A program made the translations under genes and the position numbers. The notes beneath the pieces were generated by a model. It did not search any database. It was not told where the DNA came from and saw only the letters and a list, made by a program, of their open reading frames with translations. From contig CAWHBY010000002.1 in assembly GCA_963827855.1 (NCBI GenBank), positions 992,001 to 1,056,000 of the forward strand: a stretch of DNA of 64,000 nucleotides. The letters run 5' to 3'. This DNA comes from DTPU01 sp963827855. Its GTDB lineage: Bacteria > Planctomycetota > Phycisphaerae > Sedimentisphaerales > Anaerobacaceae. Position 1 is the stretch's first letter. Every line of letters starts with the position of its first letter. Below are positions 1 to 8,450 of this stretch, one piece after another.

Positions 1-1313
1 CGATGGCCCTTGAATTGGGAGGGTCTGGCATCATAGGTCTGACTGTGCTGGCGGAGCCTGCAGACATCCGCCTTCCTACAGTCGCAGTGCAGGCACCGCC
101 TCGCCTCCTGCACGGCCTGATCCGGCAAGAAGCCTCCACCTGGTCCTTGGGCAGTGGCGCGGGCCTGCCTGTTGGCCAAGGACAGAAGGCTGTCCTGCTC
201 CTGGTCCGTGAGTGTGCCCATGTGGGTATTGAAGGGCCTGTCCGGCCCGGCAACAGGCTGGCCCGTCAAGAACTGTCTGATGCAGAGGGCAGCCTCCTTG
301 CCATCTGCCACGGACCTCACTGCAAGCCTCCGGTTCCGCACTGCATCGCCACCAGCGAATACCCCCTTGCGGCTGGTCTGGTACGTGCCTGCGTCCACGA
401 TCAGGCCCTTGGGGCCGGCGTCCAGATCCAATGTCTTGGCCTGCTCTGCAGAAGAGGACCCTACGGCCACAAACACAGCGTCGTGCTCTCTCAGCAGATC
501 GTCCAGACCCAGGTCGCGGCCCACCCGCACACCCGTGCGAATCACCACCCCCAGCCCCGTGACGCGGCTGATCTCTCGATCCAGCACCTCGGCCGAAAGC
601 TCCTCGCGAGGGACGCCGTAGCGGAGCATGCCGCCGGGCCTGTCCCGATCATCCAGGATCGTGCAGTCGAGGCCGTCCGCCTGCAGGTGATAGGCCGCTG
701 CCAGCCCTGCAGGACCCGCGCCGATGATAGCAACCCGCCGGCCCCTGGCCTGTCCGCAGCCGGGTCGATACGGCTTGGCCGAGGCCAGATCCACGTCCGC
801 GGCAAATCGCTTCAAGAGACAGATGGACACAGGCTGATCCACCTTGCCCCGCCTGCAGGCCTTCTCGCAGGGCGCAGGGCAGATCCTCCCCAGCACAGCG
901 GGCAGCGCGATATCCCGCTTGATGACCTCGATGGCCCCTGCCGCGTCCCCTGCTGCGATCGCACGCAGCATCCGGGGGATGTGCATGTGACAGGGGCAAC
1001 CGAGCTGACAGGGCGCCGTGCAGTCGCCCACGTGGTCGCTGAGCAGCAGCTCCAACGCGGCCTGCCTGGACTGGCGGATCTCGGCGTCATCCGTGATCAC
1101 CTGGATACCGTCACCGGCCATCGTGGCGCAACTGGGCACCAGCCCCCGGATCCCGGAGACCTTGACTACGCAGAGCATGCAGTGCGTCCCGGGCGCCAGG
1201 CCCGGCCAGAAGCACAGCGTGGGGATCTCGATCCCGATCTGCCGGGCCGCCTGCAGGATCGTGGTCCCAGGCCGGACCTCCGCGGATCTCCCGTCGATCG
1301 TCAGCGTAGGCAT
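1..1313 (-). CDS. [2Fe-2S] / GltD-like FAD-NAD(P) oxidoreductase subunit (3' end outside window)
   Basis: Partial gene: the ATG is at 1313 and the reading frame is still open at base 1. Residues 1-80 are a NuoG/HndD-type [2Fe-2S] ferredoxin domain with cysteines at about 34, 45, 48 and 62. Residues 95-150 carry the cysteine clusters of the glutamate-synthase small subunit (GDCTAPCQLGCPCH, then CPAPCEKAC). A dinucleotide-binding motif (IIGAGPAGLAAAY) follows near residue 180, then a second nucleotide-binding half. By family this flavoprotein passes electrons between NAD(P)H and iron-sulphur partners of hydrogenases or formate dehydrogenases. Its ATG lies one base after the stop of the NuoEF fusion, so the two are co-translated and probably one complex. 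The catalytic partner is not in the window. Confidence 0.85.
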   Translation of the reverse strand, partial: MPTLTIDGRSAEVRPGTTILQAARQIGIEIPTLCFWPGLAPGTHCMLCVVKVSGIRGLVPSCATMAGDGIQVITDDAEIRQSRQAALELLLSDHVGDCTAPCQLGCPCHMHIPRMLRAIAAGDAAGAIEVIKRDIALPAVLGRICPAPCEKACRRGKVDQPVSICLLKRFAADVDLASAKPYRPGCGQARGRRVAIIGAGPAGLAAAYHLQADGLDCTILDDRDRPGGMLRYGVPREELSAEVLDREISRVTGLGVVIRTGVRVGRDLGLDDLLREHDAVFVAVGSSSAEQAKTLDLDAGPKGLIVDAGTYQTSRKGVFAGGDAVRNRRLAVRSVADGKEAALCIRQFLTGQPVAGPDRPFNTHMGTLTDQEQDSLLSLANRQARATAQGPGGGFLPDQAVQEARRCLHCDCRKADVCRLRQHSQTYDARPSQFKGH

Positions 1314-1314
1314 G

Positions 1315-3720
1315 TCACTCGATCCTCACCGCCTTGGAGGGGCATATGGCCTTGCAGGTACCGCACCGCACGCAGAGGTCCAGCTTGATCTCGTGCTTCT
1401 GATAGGGCCGCCACTCGATGGCGTCGGCCGGGCAGTGCTGGCTGCAGAGGGTGCAGCCAATGCAGTCGTCCGTGATCACGTACCGGATCAGGGCCCTGCA
1501 CTTGCCCGCAGGACAGCGGCCTTCGAGGTGCGCCTGGTACTCGCTCCGGAAGTAGCGAAGCGACGACAGGACCGGCTTGGGCGCGGTCTTGCCCAGGCCG
1601 CACAGGCTGCCCTGCTGCACTGCGGCAGCCAGTCGCTCGAGCTGGTCCAGATCGCCGGCCTGGCCCTGGCCCTGGCAGAGGCGGTCCAGGATCTCGAGCA
1701 TCCGCCGGGTCCCCACCCTGCAGAACGTGCACTTGCCGCAGGACTGATTCTGGGTGAACTGCAGGAAGTAACGGGCGATGTCCACAATGCAGTCCGTCTC
1801 ATCCAGGACGACCAGGCCGCCTGACCCCATCATCGCGCCCGCCTCGTTGAGGGTCTCGTAGTCCACGGACAGGTGGTCGAGGCTGGCAGGGATGCACCCG
1901 CCCGAAGGCCCCCCCACCTGTACGGCCTTGAATTTCAGGCCACCGCCGATGCCGCCACCGATCTCCTCCACGATCTGGCGGATGGAGGTCCCCATGGGCA
2001 CCTCGATCAATCCGCCGCGCGCGATCTTGCCTGCCAGCGCGAAGACCTTGGTGCCCTTGCTCTTCTCCGTGCCGATGGCGGCAAAGGCCGCAGCCCCGTT
2101 GCGGATGATCCAAGGCACCACCGAGTACGTCTCCACGTTATTGATCAGGGTCGGATGTCCCCACAATCCCCGCTCCGCAGGGAATGGAGGCCGCAGCCGC
2201 GGCATTCCTCGCCTGCCCTCGATGCTGGCGATCATCGCCGTCTCCTCGCCGCACACGAACGCGCCCGCGCCCGCCACGATCCTAAGGTTCAGCGAGAAGC
2301 CGCTGCCCATGATCTTGTCGCCGAGCAGCCCCCGCGAGCTGCACCGGGCCATCGCATCGGTCACCCTCTCAATTGCCAGGGGATACTCCGCCCGGATGTA
2401 CAGGACCCCCTCTGCCGCGCCCACGCACCGGGCCGCGATCGCCATACCCTCCAGTATCCTGTAGGGATAGGACTCCATGAGCATGCGGTCCATGAATGCG
2501 CCGGGGTCGCCCTCATCGCCGTTGCAGACCACGTACTTGGTCGCGTCGCCCTGGCTCCGCACTGCAGCCCACTTGCGGTGCGTAGGAAAGCCCGCCCCGC
2601 CCCTGCCTCGAAGACCGCTGGCCTCGATCTGGGAGACGATGGCGTCTGAATCGAGGTCCTGCAGGCATCGCTTCAGGGCCTCGAACCCCTGGCATCGGAT
2701 GTACTCATCGAGATCGAGCGGGTCGATCTTCCCGCCGTGCTCAGTGGAAATGTGGATCTGGTGGCCCAGGAAGTCCGTCACCGCCTGGTCCCGGGCGTGG
2801 ATCGAGTACCTGGTCACAGGCTCTCGCCTCTCGTCGCTCAACAGGTGGTCCACGGCCTGCAGGGCCACGCTGGAGATCCGCCTGGCTGGGCCCTTGATCC
2901 CGAAGTGCCGCACCACGATGGGTGTGGCGTCCTCGGGTTGGACCCTGGCGTACAGGAAGGACGCCCCGTCCGGTTGCACGATCTCCAGTAGCGGCGTCTG
3001 GTGACACATCCCCACGCACCCCACCCGCTTGACGCTGACCTCTGCGCCCGTGCTGGCCAGGGCCTGGTCCAGGGCAACGCGGAGCCTGCCGCTGCCGCGA
3101 GCCACGCAGCACGAGCCCATGCCCAGGCGGATCTCGCCTGTCTGGGCCGCTGCGCCGGCTGCCTTGCTCGCCCGCAGAGACGTCTGGCTGGCCCGTGCCT
3201 GATCCTGTCTGAGGAAGTCGCTGATGACCTGCGGCACGGTCTCGCGGGTCAGATGCCCATACGTGACCCCGTCGATCTGCACTGCAGGCGCGAGCGTGCA
3301 GCAGCCCAGGCACGCGATCCTCTCGATCGTGAAGAGCCTCTGGCTGTCGGTGTCCTCGCCCGCCGGGATCTGGAGGTGCTGCCTGAAGGCCTCATAGACC
3401 TGCTCCGCACCCTTGACGTGACAGGCCGTCCCCACGCACACGTGGACGATGTGCTCGCCTGCAGGCCTGTGGCGGAATTGGTCGTAGAAGGTGGACACGC
3501 CCGCGATCGCGGCAGGCGTGATCTCGGTCAGCTCGCAGACCCGCTGCAGGGCCTCCCTGGGCAGATACCCATAGTGCGCCTGCAGCCCATGCAGGATCTG
3601 CAGGACCTTGTCCTGGGTCCTGCCTGCCTCGGCCACGATGCGGTCGACCACCGCTAGGTCAACGGCCTGGTCCGCGGCCGTGAGCTGTGAGCCATGAGCT
3701 GTGAGCTGTGAGTTCTGCAC
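1315..3720 (-). CDS. NuoE-ferredoxin-NuoF fusion, NADH-oxidising subunit of a soluble dehydrogenase/hydrogenase complex
   Basis: An 801-residue fusion. Residues 20-180 are NuoE/HndA-like with the [2Fe-2S] cysteines C95, C100, C137 and C141. Residues about 195-275 are a second thioredoxin-fold ferredoxin (SCCVARGSG and VGCVGMC). About 330-690 is NuoF with the nucleotide/FMN segment GLRGRGGAGFP and the 4Fe-4S motif CGKCTFCRVG. The last 60 residues are a two-cluster ferredoxin (CIGCTLCSQHCP and CVRCGTCKAICP). It should oxidise NADH through FMN and feed electrons to its downstream neighbour. The first ~15 residues (MQNSQLTAHGSQLTA) are encoded by a short tandem repeat, so the true start may be internal. 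HndA/HndC-like architecture is established; the partner is inferred. Confidence 0.9.
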   Translation of the reverse strand: MQNSQLTAHGSQLTAADQAVDLAVVDRIVAEAGRTQDKVLQILHGLQAHYGYLPREALQRVCELTEITPAAIAGVSTFYDQFRHRPAGEHIVHVCVGTACHVKGAEQVYEAFRQHLQIPAGEDTDSQRLFTIERIACLGCCTLAPAVQIDGVTYGHLTRETVPQVISDFLRQDQARASQTSLRASKAAGAAAQTGEIRLGMGSCCVARGSGRLRVALDQALASTGAEVSVKRVGCVGMCHQTPLLEIVQPDGASFLYARVQPEDATPIVVRHFGIKGPARRISSVALQAVDHLLSDERREPVTRYSIHARDQAVTDFLGHQIHISTEHGGKIDPLDLDEYIRCQGFEALKRCLQDLDSDAIVSQIEASGLRGRGGAGFPTHRKWAAVRSQGDATKYVVCNGDEGDPGAFMDRMLMESYPYRILEGMAIAARCVGAAEGVLYIRAEYPLAIERVTDAMARCSSRGLLGDKIMGSGFSLNLRIVAGAGAFVCGEETAMIASIEGRRGMPRLRPPFPAERGLWGHPTLINNVETYSVVPWIIRNGAAAFAAIGTEKSKGTKVFALAGKIARGGLIEVPMGTSIRQIVEEIGGGIGGGLKFKAVQVGGPSGGCIPASLDHLSVDYETLNEAGAMMGSGGLVVLDETDCIVDIARYFLQFTQNQSCGKCTFCRVGTRRMLEILDRLCQGQGQAGDLDQLERLAAAVQQGSLCGLGKTAPKPVLSSLRYFRSEYQAHLEGRCPAGKCRALIRYVITDDCIGCTLCSQHCPADAIEWRPYQKHEIKLDLCVRCGTCKAICPSKAVRIE
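3681..3717. repeat. Short tandem repeat (GAGCTGT-type) at the 5' end of the NuoEF gene
   Basis: Imperfect tandem copies of TGAGCTGTGAG, one reading TGAGCCATGAG. The array forms the first codons of the 801-residue reading frame, giving the repetitive peptide SQLTAHGSQLTA. Similar arrays with other unit sequences occur throughout the window at gene edges. Confidence 0.75.
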
Positions 3721-4024
3721 AGAGATATGGATACCAAGAAACGCGCGATTTGGGAAGGTGTTAGCTGCCTGGTGCCTGGTGCCGGGGCCGAAAGGGTCAA
3801 ATCAAAGATCAAAGATCAAAATGCAAAATGACATATCAAAATGTAAAGATGGGCTGCCGCCATGGGCCCTGCTCATCTTGATCTTTGAATCTTCATATGG
3901 CCGACGAGGCTGTTCAGTGGGGCCGGGCATCCCGCATCAATTCTGGAGGGGCCATCGCCGGCGAGCCTGCCACCCCGGTTTGGGGGTTCGGCTGTTCACG
4001 GCCGGAAGGAAAGGAACCGGCCAA
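3721..4024. other. Intergenic stretch with a CAAAGAT-type tandem repeat
   Basis: No gene seen. From about 3798 to 3852 there is an AT-rich array built from ATCAAAGATCAAAGATCAAA-like and CAAAATG units. A partial inverted match (TCTTGATCTTTGAATC) lies at about 3876-3893, so the segment could fold into a long hairpin. The base composition contrasts sharply with the GC-rich surroundings. Confidence 0.6.
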
Positions 4025-4202
4025 AGAGACTATCTCAAAACCCCTTTCTGCTCCGATCGGCTGCGAAGCCCCGGGTCTGCGTTGTCGGCGAAGAAGGTCC
4101 TCGACGTGCCCACCAGCACGCCTCCGGGCCTTTTCCGCCTGCCGCCTTGCCCCCGTGCTTCTCGCTCGATCTCGCTACGAAACAGGTTTTGAGATAGTCT
4201 CT
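4025..4202. mobile_element. MITE-like element, family 2, full-length copy (178 bp)
   Basis: The ends are inverted repeats: AGAGACTATCTCAAAACC on the left and its complement, ending TTTGAGATAGTCTCT, on the right. The interior has no transposase frame. It matches the interior at 41447-41625 in the opposite orientation, including the segments for TTTCGTAGCGA and CTTCTTCGCCGACAACGCAG, and the two copies are nearly the same length. Related shorter copies are at 26805-26893 and 53093-53156. I could not identify a clear target-site duplication. It is probably a non-autonomous transposon mobilised in trans. Confidence 0.75.
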
Positions 4203-4665
4203 GAACGCCAAGGCCAGTCAAGTCTCTTCAATGGAAACCAGTCGCGCAGCGATCCTCCCATGGCCGGTGCAAGGTCTTTCCGGCCATGAACCGCGTGCCG
4301 TCGGGTCGCGTCAAGGGTTACGATGCGTAGGCGAGACTTGACCGTCAGGCCCCATCCGCCTAGCCCACTGAACAGCCTCTTTCAACCGCGCCCCAGAGCC
4401 ATTGGCTACGTCGTGCGAAGCGAACTCGCCAGATAGATCCCATCGTCCCACCGCACCTGGCCTGGCTCTACAGCCGGGCCTGCGCATCCACCAACTTCCC
4501 ATGTGGTCCTCCAAAGACAATGACTGCGGGTGGGCGACCGCAGCAATCACGACTTGACCCGTCTTTGCAGACCGAGAATGGGTATTGTGTCCGCGATAGG
4601 CGACCTCCAAAGCCCACCTCTTTTCAATACTCATTTCAGAGAACTGACCCCTCTTCCCCGGTCCG
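4203..4665. other. Intergenic stretch without a recognised gene
   Basis: A 107-codon open frame on the minus strand (4311-4634) is present but resembles nothing I know and has no good ribosome binding site. The region may be decayed coding DNA. No promoter or terminator is obvious. Confidence 0.4.
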
Positions 4666-5349
4666 CTATCGGGAGAATGTGTACTCCTCTCTTCCGGGGT
4701 ATTCGAAGTACCAAGAGAGAGTCTCCTTCAGATCTGTGTTGCGAAGCTCATGGGAAACCGGATCGTAGCCATAAAGCCTTGCCTGACTCGCATGACATTC
4801 CTGAAAGGCCTCTGCTTTCAGCGTGCGACGGTCCGCGGACAGGTCGAGCGAGACATTTCCGTTGGGCATCCTGCTTCTGAGTTGCTCTTGGTCGACGTTT
4901 GTTGACCCAGGGGAAACAAATACCCACGTGTTAGGGTTACCGATAGACTCGATTACGGAGCGATGAACCAGTTTGTGATGTTCATGTCCATACTCTCCTT
5001 GACTGTTGTGGGTAAACACAATCTCATACCCCGGGGCATACGGTTCCAGTGCCTTGGCCAGTTCAGGATGGTCAATGTGCCCGTCACGTTGTGGCATGAG
5101 GCCCAGAAAGATCGGCTCGACATGATTGCCTGAATGCTTAGCCAGGAATTCACAGGCACAAAGGAATTCACCTTGCCTTGCTCGGTTGCCTTCATCCGTG
5201 CAACACACGACAGTCCATCGCGTTTCACGAGAGCGCAGAGTCAATCCGCCGGTGAAAATGGTCTCGTCATCGGGGTGAGCAACAACCAAGAGAGCTCTGG
5301 GTTTCGGAATATCGAAGAGCCAAAGTGGGCCTCTTGATGTCGCTTCCAT
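4666..5349 (-). CDS. PIG-L / LmbE-family deacetylase
   Basis: A 227-residue protein of the GlcNAc-PI de-N-acetylase superfamily, which uses zinc to remove an N-acetyl group from amino-sugar conjugates. The zinc motif HPDDE is at residues 25-29, after the hydrophobic strand ALLVVAH. The second metal-binding region is YGHEHHKLVH near residue 120. The length is normal for the family. ATG at 5349 is preceded by GGGAGAGAATTG and is preferred over the TTG one codon upstream. There is no signal peptide, so it is probably cytoplasmic. It stands alone between repeats, so the substrate cannot be inferred from neighbours. It could act in surface glycan or small-thiol metabolism. Confidence 0.88.
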   Translation of the reverse strand: MEATSRGPLWLFDIPKPRALLVVAHPDDETIFTGGLTLRSRETRWTVVCCTDEGNRARQGEFLCACEFLAKHSGNHVEPIFLGLMPQRDGHIDHPELAKALEPYAPGYEIVFTHNSQGEYGHEHHKLVHRSVIESIGNPNTWVFVSPGSTNVDQEQLRSRMPNGNVSLDLSADRRTLKAEAFQECHASQARLYGYDPVSHELRNTDLKETLSWYFEYPGREEYTFSR

Positions 5350-5874
5350 CAATTCTCTCCCATGTTTGTCACGGATCGGGTCAAGACCAGCTAGTGATAC
5401 CGTCCTTTCATACAGGTGCTTGTCCCATGGGTCAAGGGGGACCTCTGCTGACCCGCCCTCCAGGAGAAGGGGTGAAGTCCCTATGTCTGCGCTCGTCCGC
5501 CCATGGACTTTCCGCGATGTCAGCCGTCAGCTCTCAGCTTTCAGCCAGGATGGGAAGACCAGACATCTCCTGCTGATAGCTGAAAGCTGGGTCACGTGAG
5601 GGGTGCACACGTGAGGGAGGCAGGTCGGTGAGGGGGTCGAAATTAGAGGCATCTGGGGACACCACAGAATGGCAGCGGGATCTACTGCTTGCCCCTTGCT
5701 GGGTATCGCGGCAGGTGATAGGATTCCGTGGACGTGGGACGTTGCCAATTCGACAGGGCGTAAGGCCTGGAGGCGCAAGCCGCCGTGTGAGGACACGGCG
5801 AGGCCTATCCACGTGCGGATGCTGTGAATGTTCCGCAGTGGACCGATGGGACGCTTAAGCTCCTAGGTGTTCGC
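5350..5874. other. Intergenic stretch with AGCT/CAGC-type tandem repeat
   Basis: No convincing gene. From about 5519 to 5590 the sequence contains alternating TCAGCTCTCAGCTTTCAGC-like units, then CTGCTGATAGCTGAAAGCT, which can pair back on the first part. The block around AGACCAGACATCTCCTGCTGAT recurs at 8337-8375, so the two loci share a dispersed repeat. Confidence 0.55.
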
Positions 5875-7238
5875 ATGTGGCCTGTGGCAAGAGACTACTG
5901 GCATGTCGAGCAGCAGAGGCCCGAAGAACAGGCCGCGAATCCCCCCTTCCTCCCACCGGCTCTTGCCAGGTATCCAGGACTGCTCGTCGTCATTCTGATC
6001 GCGGAGGCCATCGCCTGGCTCTGCCTGCCGACATGGACGCACACGGTGATATGGGGCCTCTTGTTCACAATGGCCGGCCCCTTCGTGAACGTCCTGCTTG
6101 AGAAGTCGCAGAAGGCAAGAGTGTTCAGGGTGATTCTTTACCCTCTAGGCATAGGCGCGGCGCACTGGTGTTGTCTCTGGGCTGGAAGCAGTACGACGAC
6201 CACTCTAGAGAGCAGGCCGCGATTGTAGCCGCAGCCAGTGAATGGGCGATGAACGACAAACGAAACGGGGAAATCAACGCGACACTTCAGGCCATCCGCG
6301 ATAGTGCCTACAGCAAGAAGAAGTTCTTCCCCGTACCAGCCAATAGAGAACTCTCGCGTTTGGCAGACATCACTCAACTCAGTTCCTCGTTGCCGCAGCG
6401 TTCGGCCTTTCGCCGAGCTATCCTCAACTATGTCTGCTCGGTTGATTCGCTCGGTATTCGGCTTGCCTGGTACAACCAGACATCGTTCTCAAAAGAAACC
6501 TATCCTACCCAGGTCGAAGAGTTCTTCAGGGCCAACCCCTACGGGGATTATTTGAAGTGTCACGCTCTGGCGGGAGAGACGCTCAGAGAGAACTACCCTG
6601 AGCTCTTTGCGCAAGTTGACAGACTACGTCAAGACCAGATCGACATCTCGAACGCAGAAAGGAGAGGCGGAATGGATGCAGGGAACTTGGCACAGTGGGC
6701 AAGTGTAATTGCAGCCTTTGTGGCCGCAGCATACGCACGCAAGGCCGCAAATGCCGCCCGGCGTACGTCAGAGCAGGCGCTACTGCATCAAACCCTGGTC
6801 AACGTCCTTTCCGAGTACCGTGCCGCTGAGATGCTGGTTGCCATAGAGTCACTGTGGGACTTCAAGGACGAGCATCCAAATGACTTGGGGGCCGCGTATG
6901 AAACTAGGCGAAAAGAGGATAAGGAGATGCTCCAATCGGTGCCGCTAAGGGACCGGATGGAGTCTCTGCGGACAACGATACACTATCGGCGCCGACTGGT
7001 CAGCCAGTTCTATGGCCTCCTTGCCGGACTCTACAAGGAAGGCGTCATCCCAAAAAAGACTCTATATACCCACTGGACTGCGGGCGACCTTAGAATCATA
7101 CCGCAGGTACTAATACCCATCGAGAAGGCTCTCGGCATGGCACTGGGCAGGTCGCCATCGGGCATGTCGCCCAGTCTTCAGCGCATGCAGGATCTATATG
7201 ACGATAGCCCCAAGGACACGACGTCGAGTCCTGACTAG
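5875..7238 (+). CDS. Membrane protein of unknown function, interrupted by a frameshift near 6158
   Basis: Two overlapping frames (5824-6228 and 6168-7238) read best as one gene. The first gives two transmembrane segments (LLVVILIAEAIAWL and VIWGLLFTMAGPFV) and the beginning of a third (ILYPLGIGA). The second begins ALVLSLGW, which completes that third segment, and continues for about 350 residues. Restoring one base in the GCGGCGC stretch joins them. The distal part has another hydrophobic segment (WASVIAAFVAAAYA) followed by a helical soluble domain, a layout like DUF4760-type proteins, although I cannot assign a family. ATG at 5875 is chosen; 5824 is possible. No neighbours suggest a role. 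Confidence 0.55.
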
Positions 7239-7505
7239 GACTCAAGCCGGCTTGCCCTAACAACCACGGCGTCCGTTACTCGGCAGATCAGCAGCACCGG
7301 CATGTCCGCGGACCGGGGCCAGGATCTGCTGCCTGGTAGTCTACTCTCTTGGGCTTGGCAGGGGAAAGGGGGAAAAGAGGTCATGCTGTGATTCTTGACA
7401 TTCGCGGAGCGACCGGCGTACCGAGGTAACTCGATGCCAATAGTCACAGTTTGCCGCCCAAGGCCCACTGCAACCGTGCTGTAGGTCCTCCTCTGCTCGC
7501 TGCCT
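7239..7505. other. Intergenic stretch, nothing recognised
   Basis: Separates the membrane protein from a small inverted-repeat element. I see no open frame with a ribosome binding site, no hairpin followed by a T run and no repeat shared with the rest of the window. Confidence 0.4.
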
Positions 7506-7605
7506 CTAACCCGCATTTCTCACAAGCCTTCCAACCGGCCCAAGTCAAGTCCACGGGCTTACTTCCGCCCGGAACGTCCGAAGCCTCGTGAGAAATGCGG
7601 GCTAA
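7506..7605. mobile_element. Small inverted-repeat element, possible MITE (family 4)
   Basis: About 100 bp bounded by TAACCCGCATTTCTCAC and the inverse GTGAGAAATGCGGGCTA. The match extends imperfectly inward, AAGCCTTC against GAAGCCTC. It is too short to code for a transposase. The end sequence resembles terminal repeats I associate with IS1380-type elements, but that is memory, not a search. Only one copy is in the window. Confidence 0.5.
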
Positions 7606-7680
7606 CGTGCAACACGGCCATGCACCCGTTGAGAGCCCAGGGTTGACCCATTGAGGCAACCACGTTAGGATTCTGAAGTC

Positions 7681-7836
7681 ATGAATGCGAACGTGAATCT
7701 GGACCGTGAGATGCTAGCCGAGTTCTGCCGCAAGTGGCGGATACGGGAGTTGTCCATTTTCGGCTCCGCGTGCGCGACGATTTCGGCCCGAAGAGCGATC
7801 TCGATTTCCTCGTGAGCTTTGAGCCAGTCCCCCTCC
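7681..7836 (+). pseudogene. MNT-type nucleotidyltransferase (MntA-like), frameshifted and truncated
   Basis: From ATG 7681 the frame reads MNANVNLDREMLAEFCRKWR, then LSIFGSA. After a one-base slip near 7770 the match continues in another frame as RDDFGPKSDLDFLVSFEP. GS followed by D-x-D is the catalytic signature of minimal nucleotidyltransferases, which usually pair with HEPN toxins. Similarity ends at FEP, next to a REP-like hairpin at 7844. The C-terminal half and any HEPN partner are missing, so this is a relic of a toxin-antitoxin pair. Confidence 0.7.
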
Positions 7837-7843
7837 GGATTCC

Positions 7844-7889
7844 GGGGACACCTTACCTATTTCCGTGCGGAATTGCGTATGGTGTCCCC
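7844..7889. repeat. REP-like palindrome (GGGGACACC hairpin)
   Basis: GGGGACACCTTAC pairs with GTATGGTGTCCCC with one mismatch, enclosing a loop of about 20 bases that itself contains ATTTCC and GGAATT. This form is typical of palindromes handled by REP-associated tyrosine transposases. One such gene is in this window at 58166-59197. The hairpin lies exactly where the nucleotidyltransferase relic stops. Confidence 0.55.
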
Positions 7890-8017
7890 AGATTGAAAGT
7901 CGACATGCGCAGTCCTGAAGTTCACTTGAGTGGACTTTGCTCTAACTCGCCATGCTCCAATGAGTTATGTCACCACAACTTGGTACGACTCCGGGATCTT
8001 TCCGGGACCCCAGCCGG

Positions 8018-8225
8018 GGAATCAAGCCGTACGCATGCGGGCAAGCGGGACTCCATGGAGCGAGCGTGCTCGCAGAATGGAGGCCGGCGGCAGCCCGCCC
8101 GGTACGCCCCAGCGTACGGCGGTGCCTCCCACTAGGCCGACCGGACGAGGCGGCGACAGCCATTCGCGTGTATTCGCGTTCATTCGCGGCAAAGAACTCC
8201 TTCGGTTCGGCAATTCCAGGGTGGT
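8018..8225. repeat. Partial copy of the hairpin-array element family (family 1)
   Basis: Shares blocks with the full elements, namely CCGTACGCATGCG, ACTCCATGGAGCGAG, GAATGGAGGCCGGCG and GGCGACAGCCATTCGCG, and ends with TTCATTCGCGGCAAAGAACT. It lacks both outer inverted repeats. The block order matches the partial copy at 52790-53013. Confidence 0.65.
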
Positions 8226-8336
8226 GGCCCAAAAGGAAGGGAAAGGGGTCATGTCTCTATCTCTGCGCTTCGCGGACTTGACCGCGGTATCTGCATATCA
8301 GGCAAGGGAGCATGGGCTTCGGGAATTGGTGGTGGA

Positions 8337-8450
8337 GGACCAGACATCTCCTGCTGATGGCTGATGGCTGAAAGCTATGTCCCTTCTGACTTCTTGCTCC
8401 GGTCTCCTGTCTCCTGTGTTCTGCGTTCTGAGTTCTGTGTTCTCTCCCCT
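8337..8450. repeat. Short tandem repeats at the 3' end of the THUMP methyltransferase gene
   Basis: Contains GCTGATGGCTGATGGCTGAAAGCT, then TCTCCTGTCTCCTGTG and repeated GTTCTG units. On the minus strand the second part is translated as the last ~23 residues of the methyltransferase frame (ERTQNSERRTQETG and onward). The first part repeats the motif at about 5555-5590. Confidence 0.7.

Noticed and set aside
3..1388. 461-codon plus-strand open frame at the window start
   Set aside because: It is antisense to the [2Fe-2S]/GltD-like gene, whose minus-strand translation has clear cysteine and dinucleotide motifs. The plus frame shows none.
4311..4634. 107-codon minus-strand frame between a MITE and the PIG-L gene
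   Set aside because: No family recognised, no ribosome binding site, no clear start; kept only as a note on the intergenic stretch.
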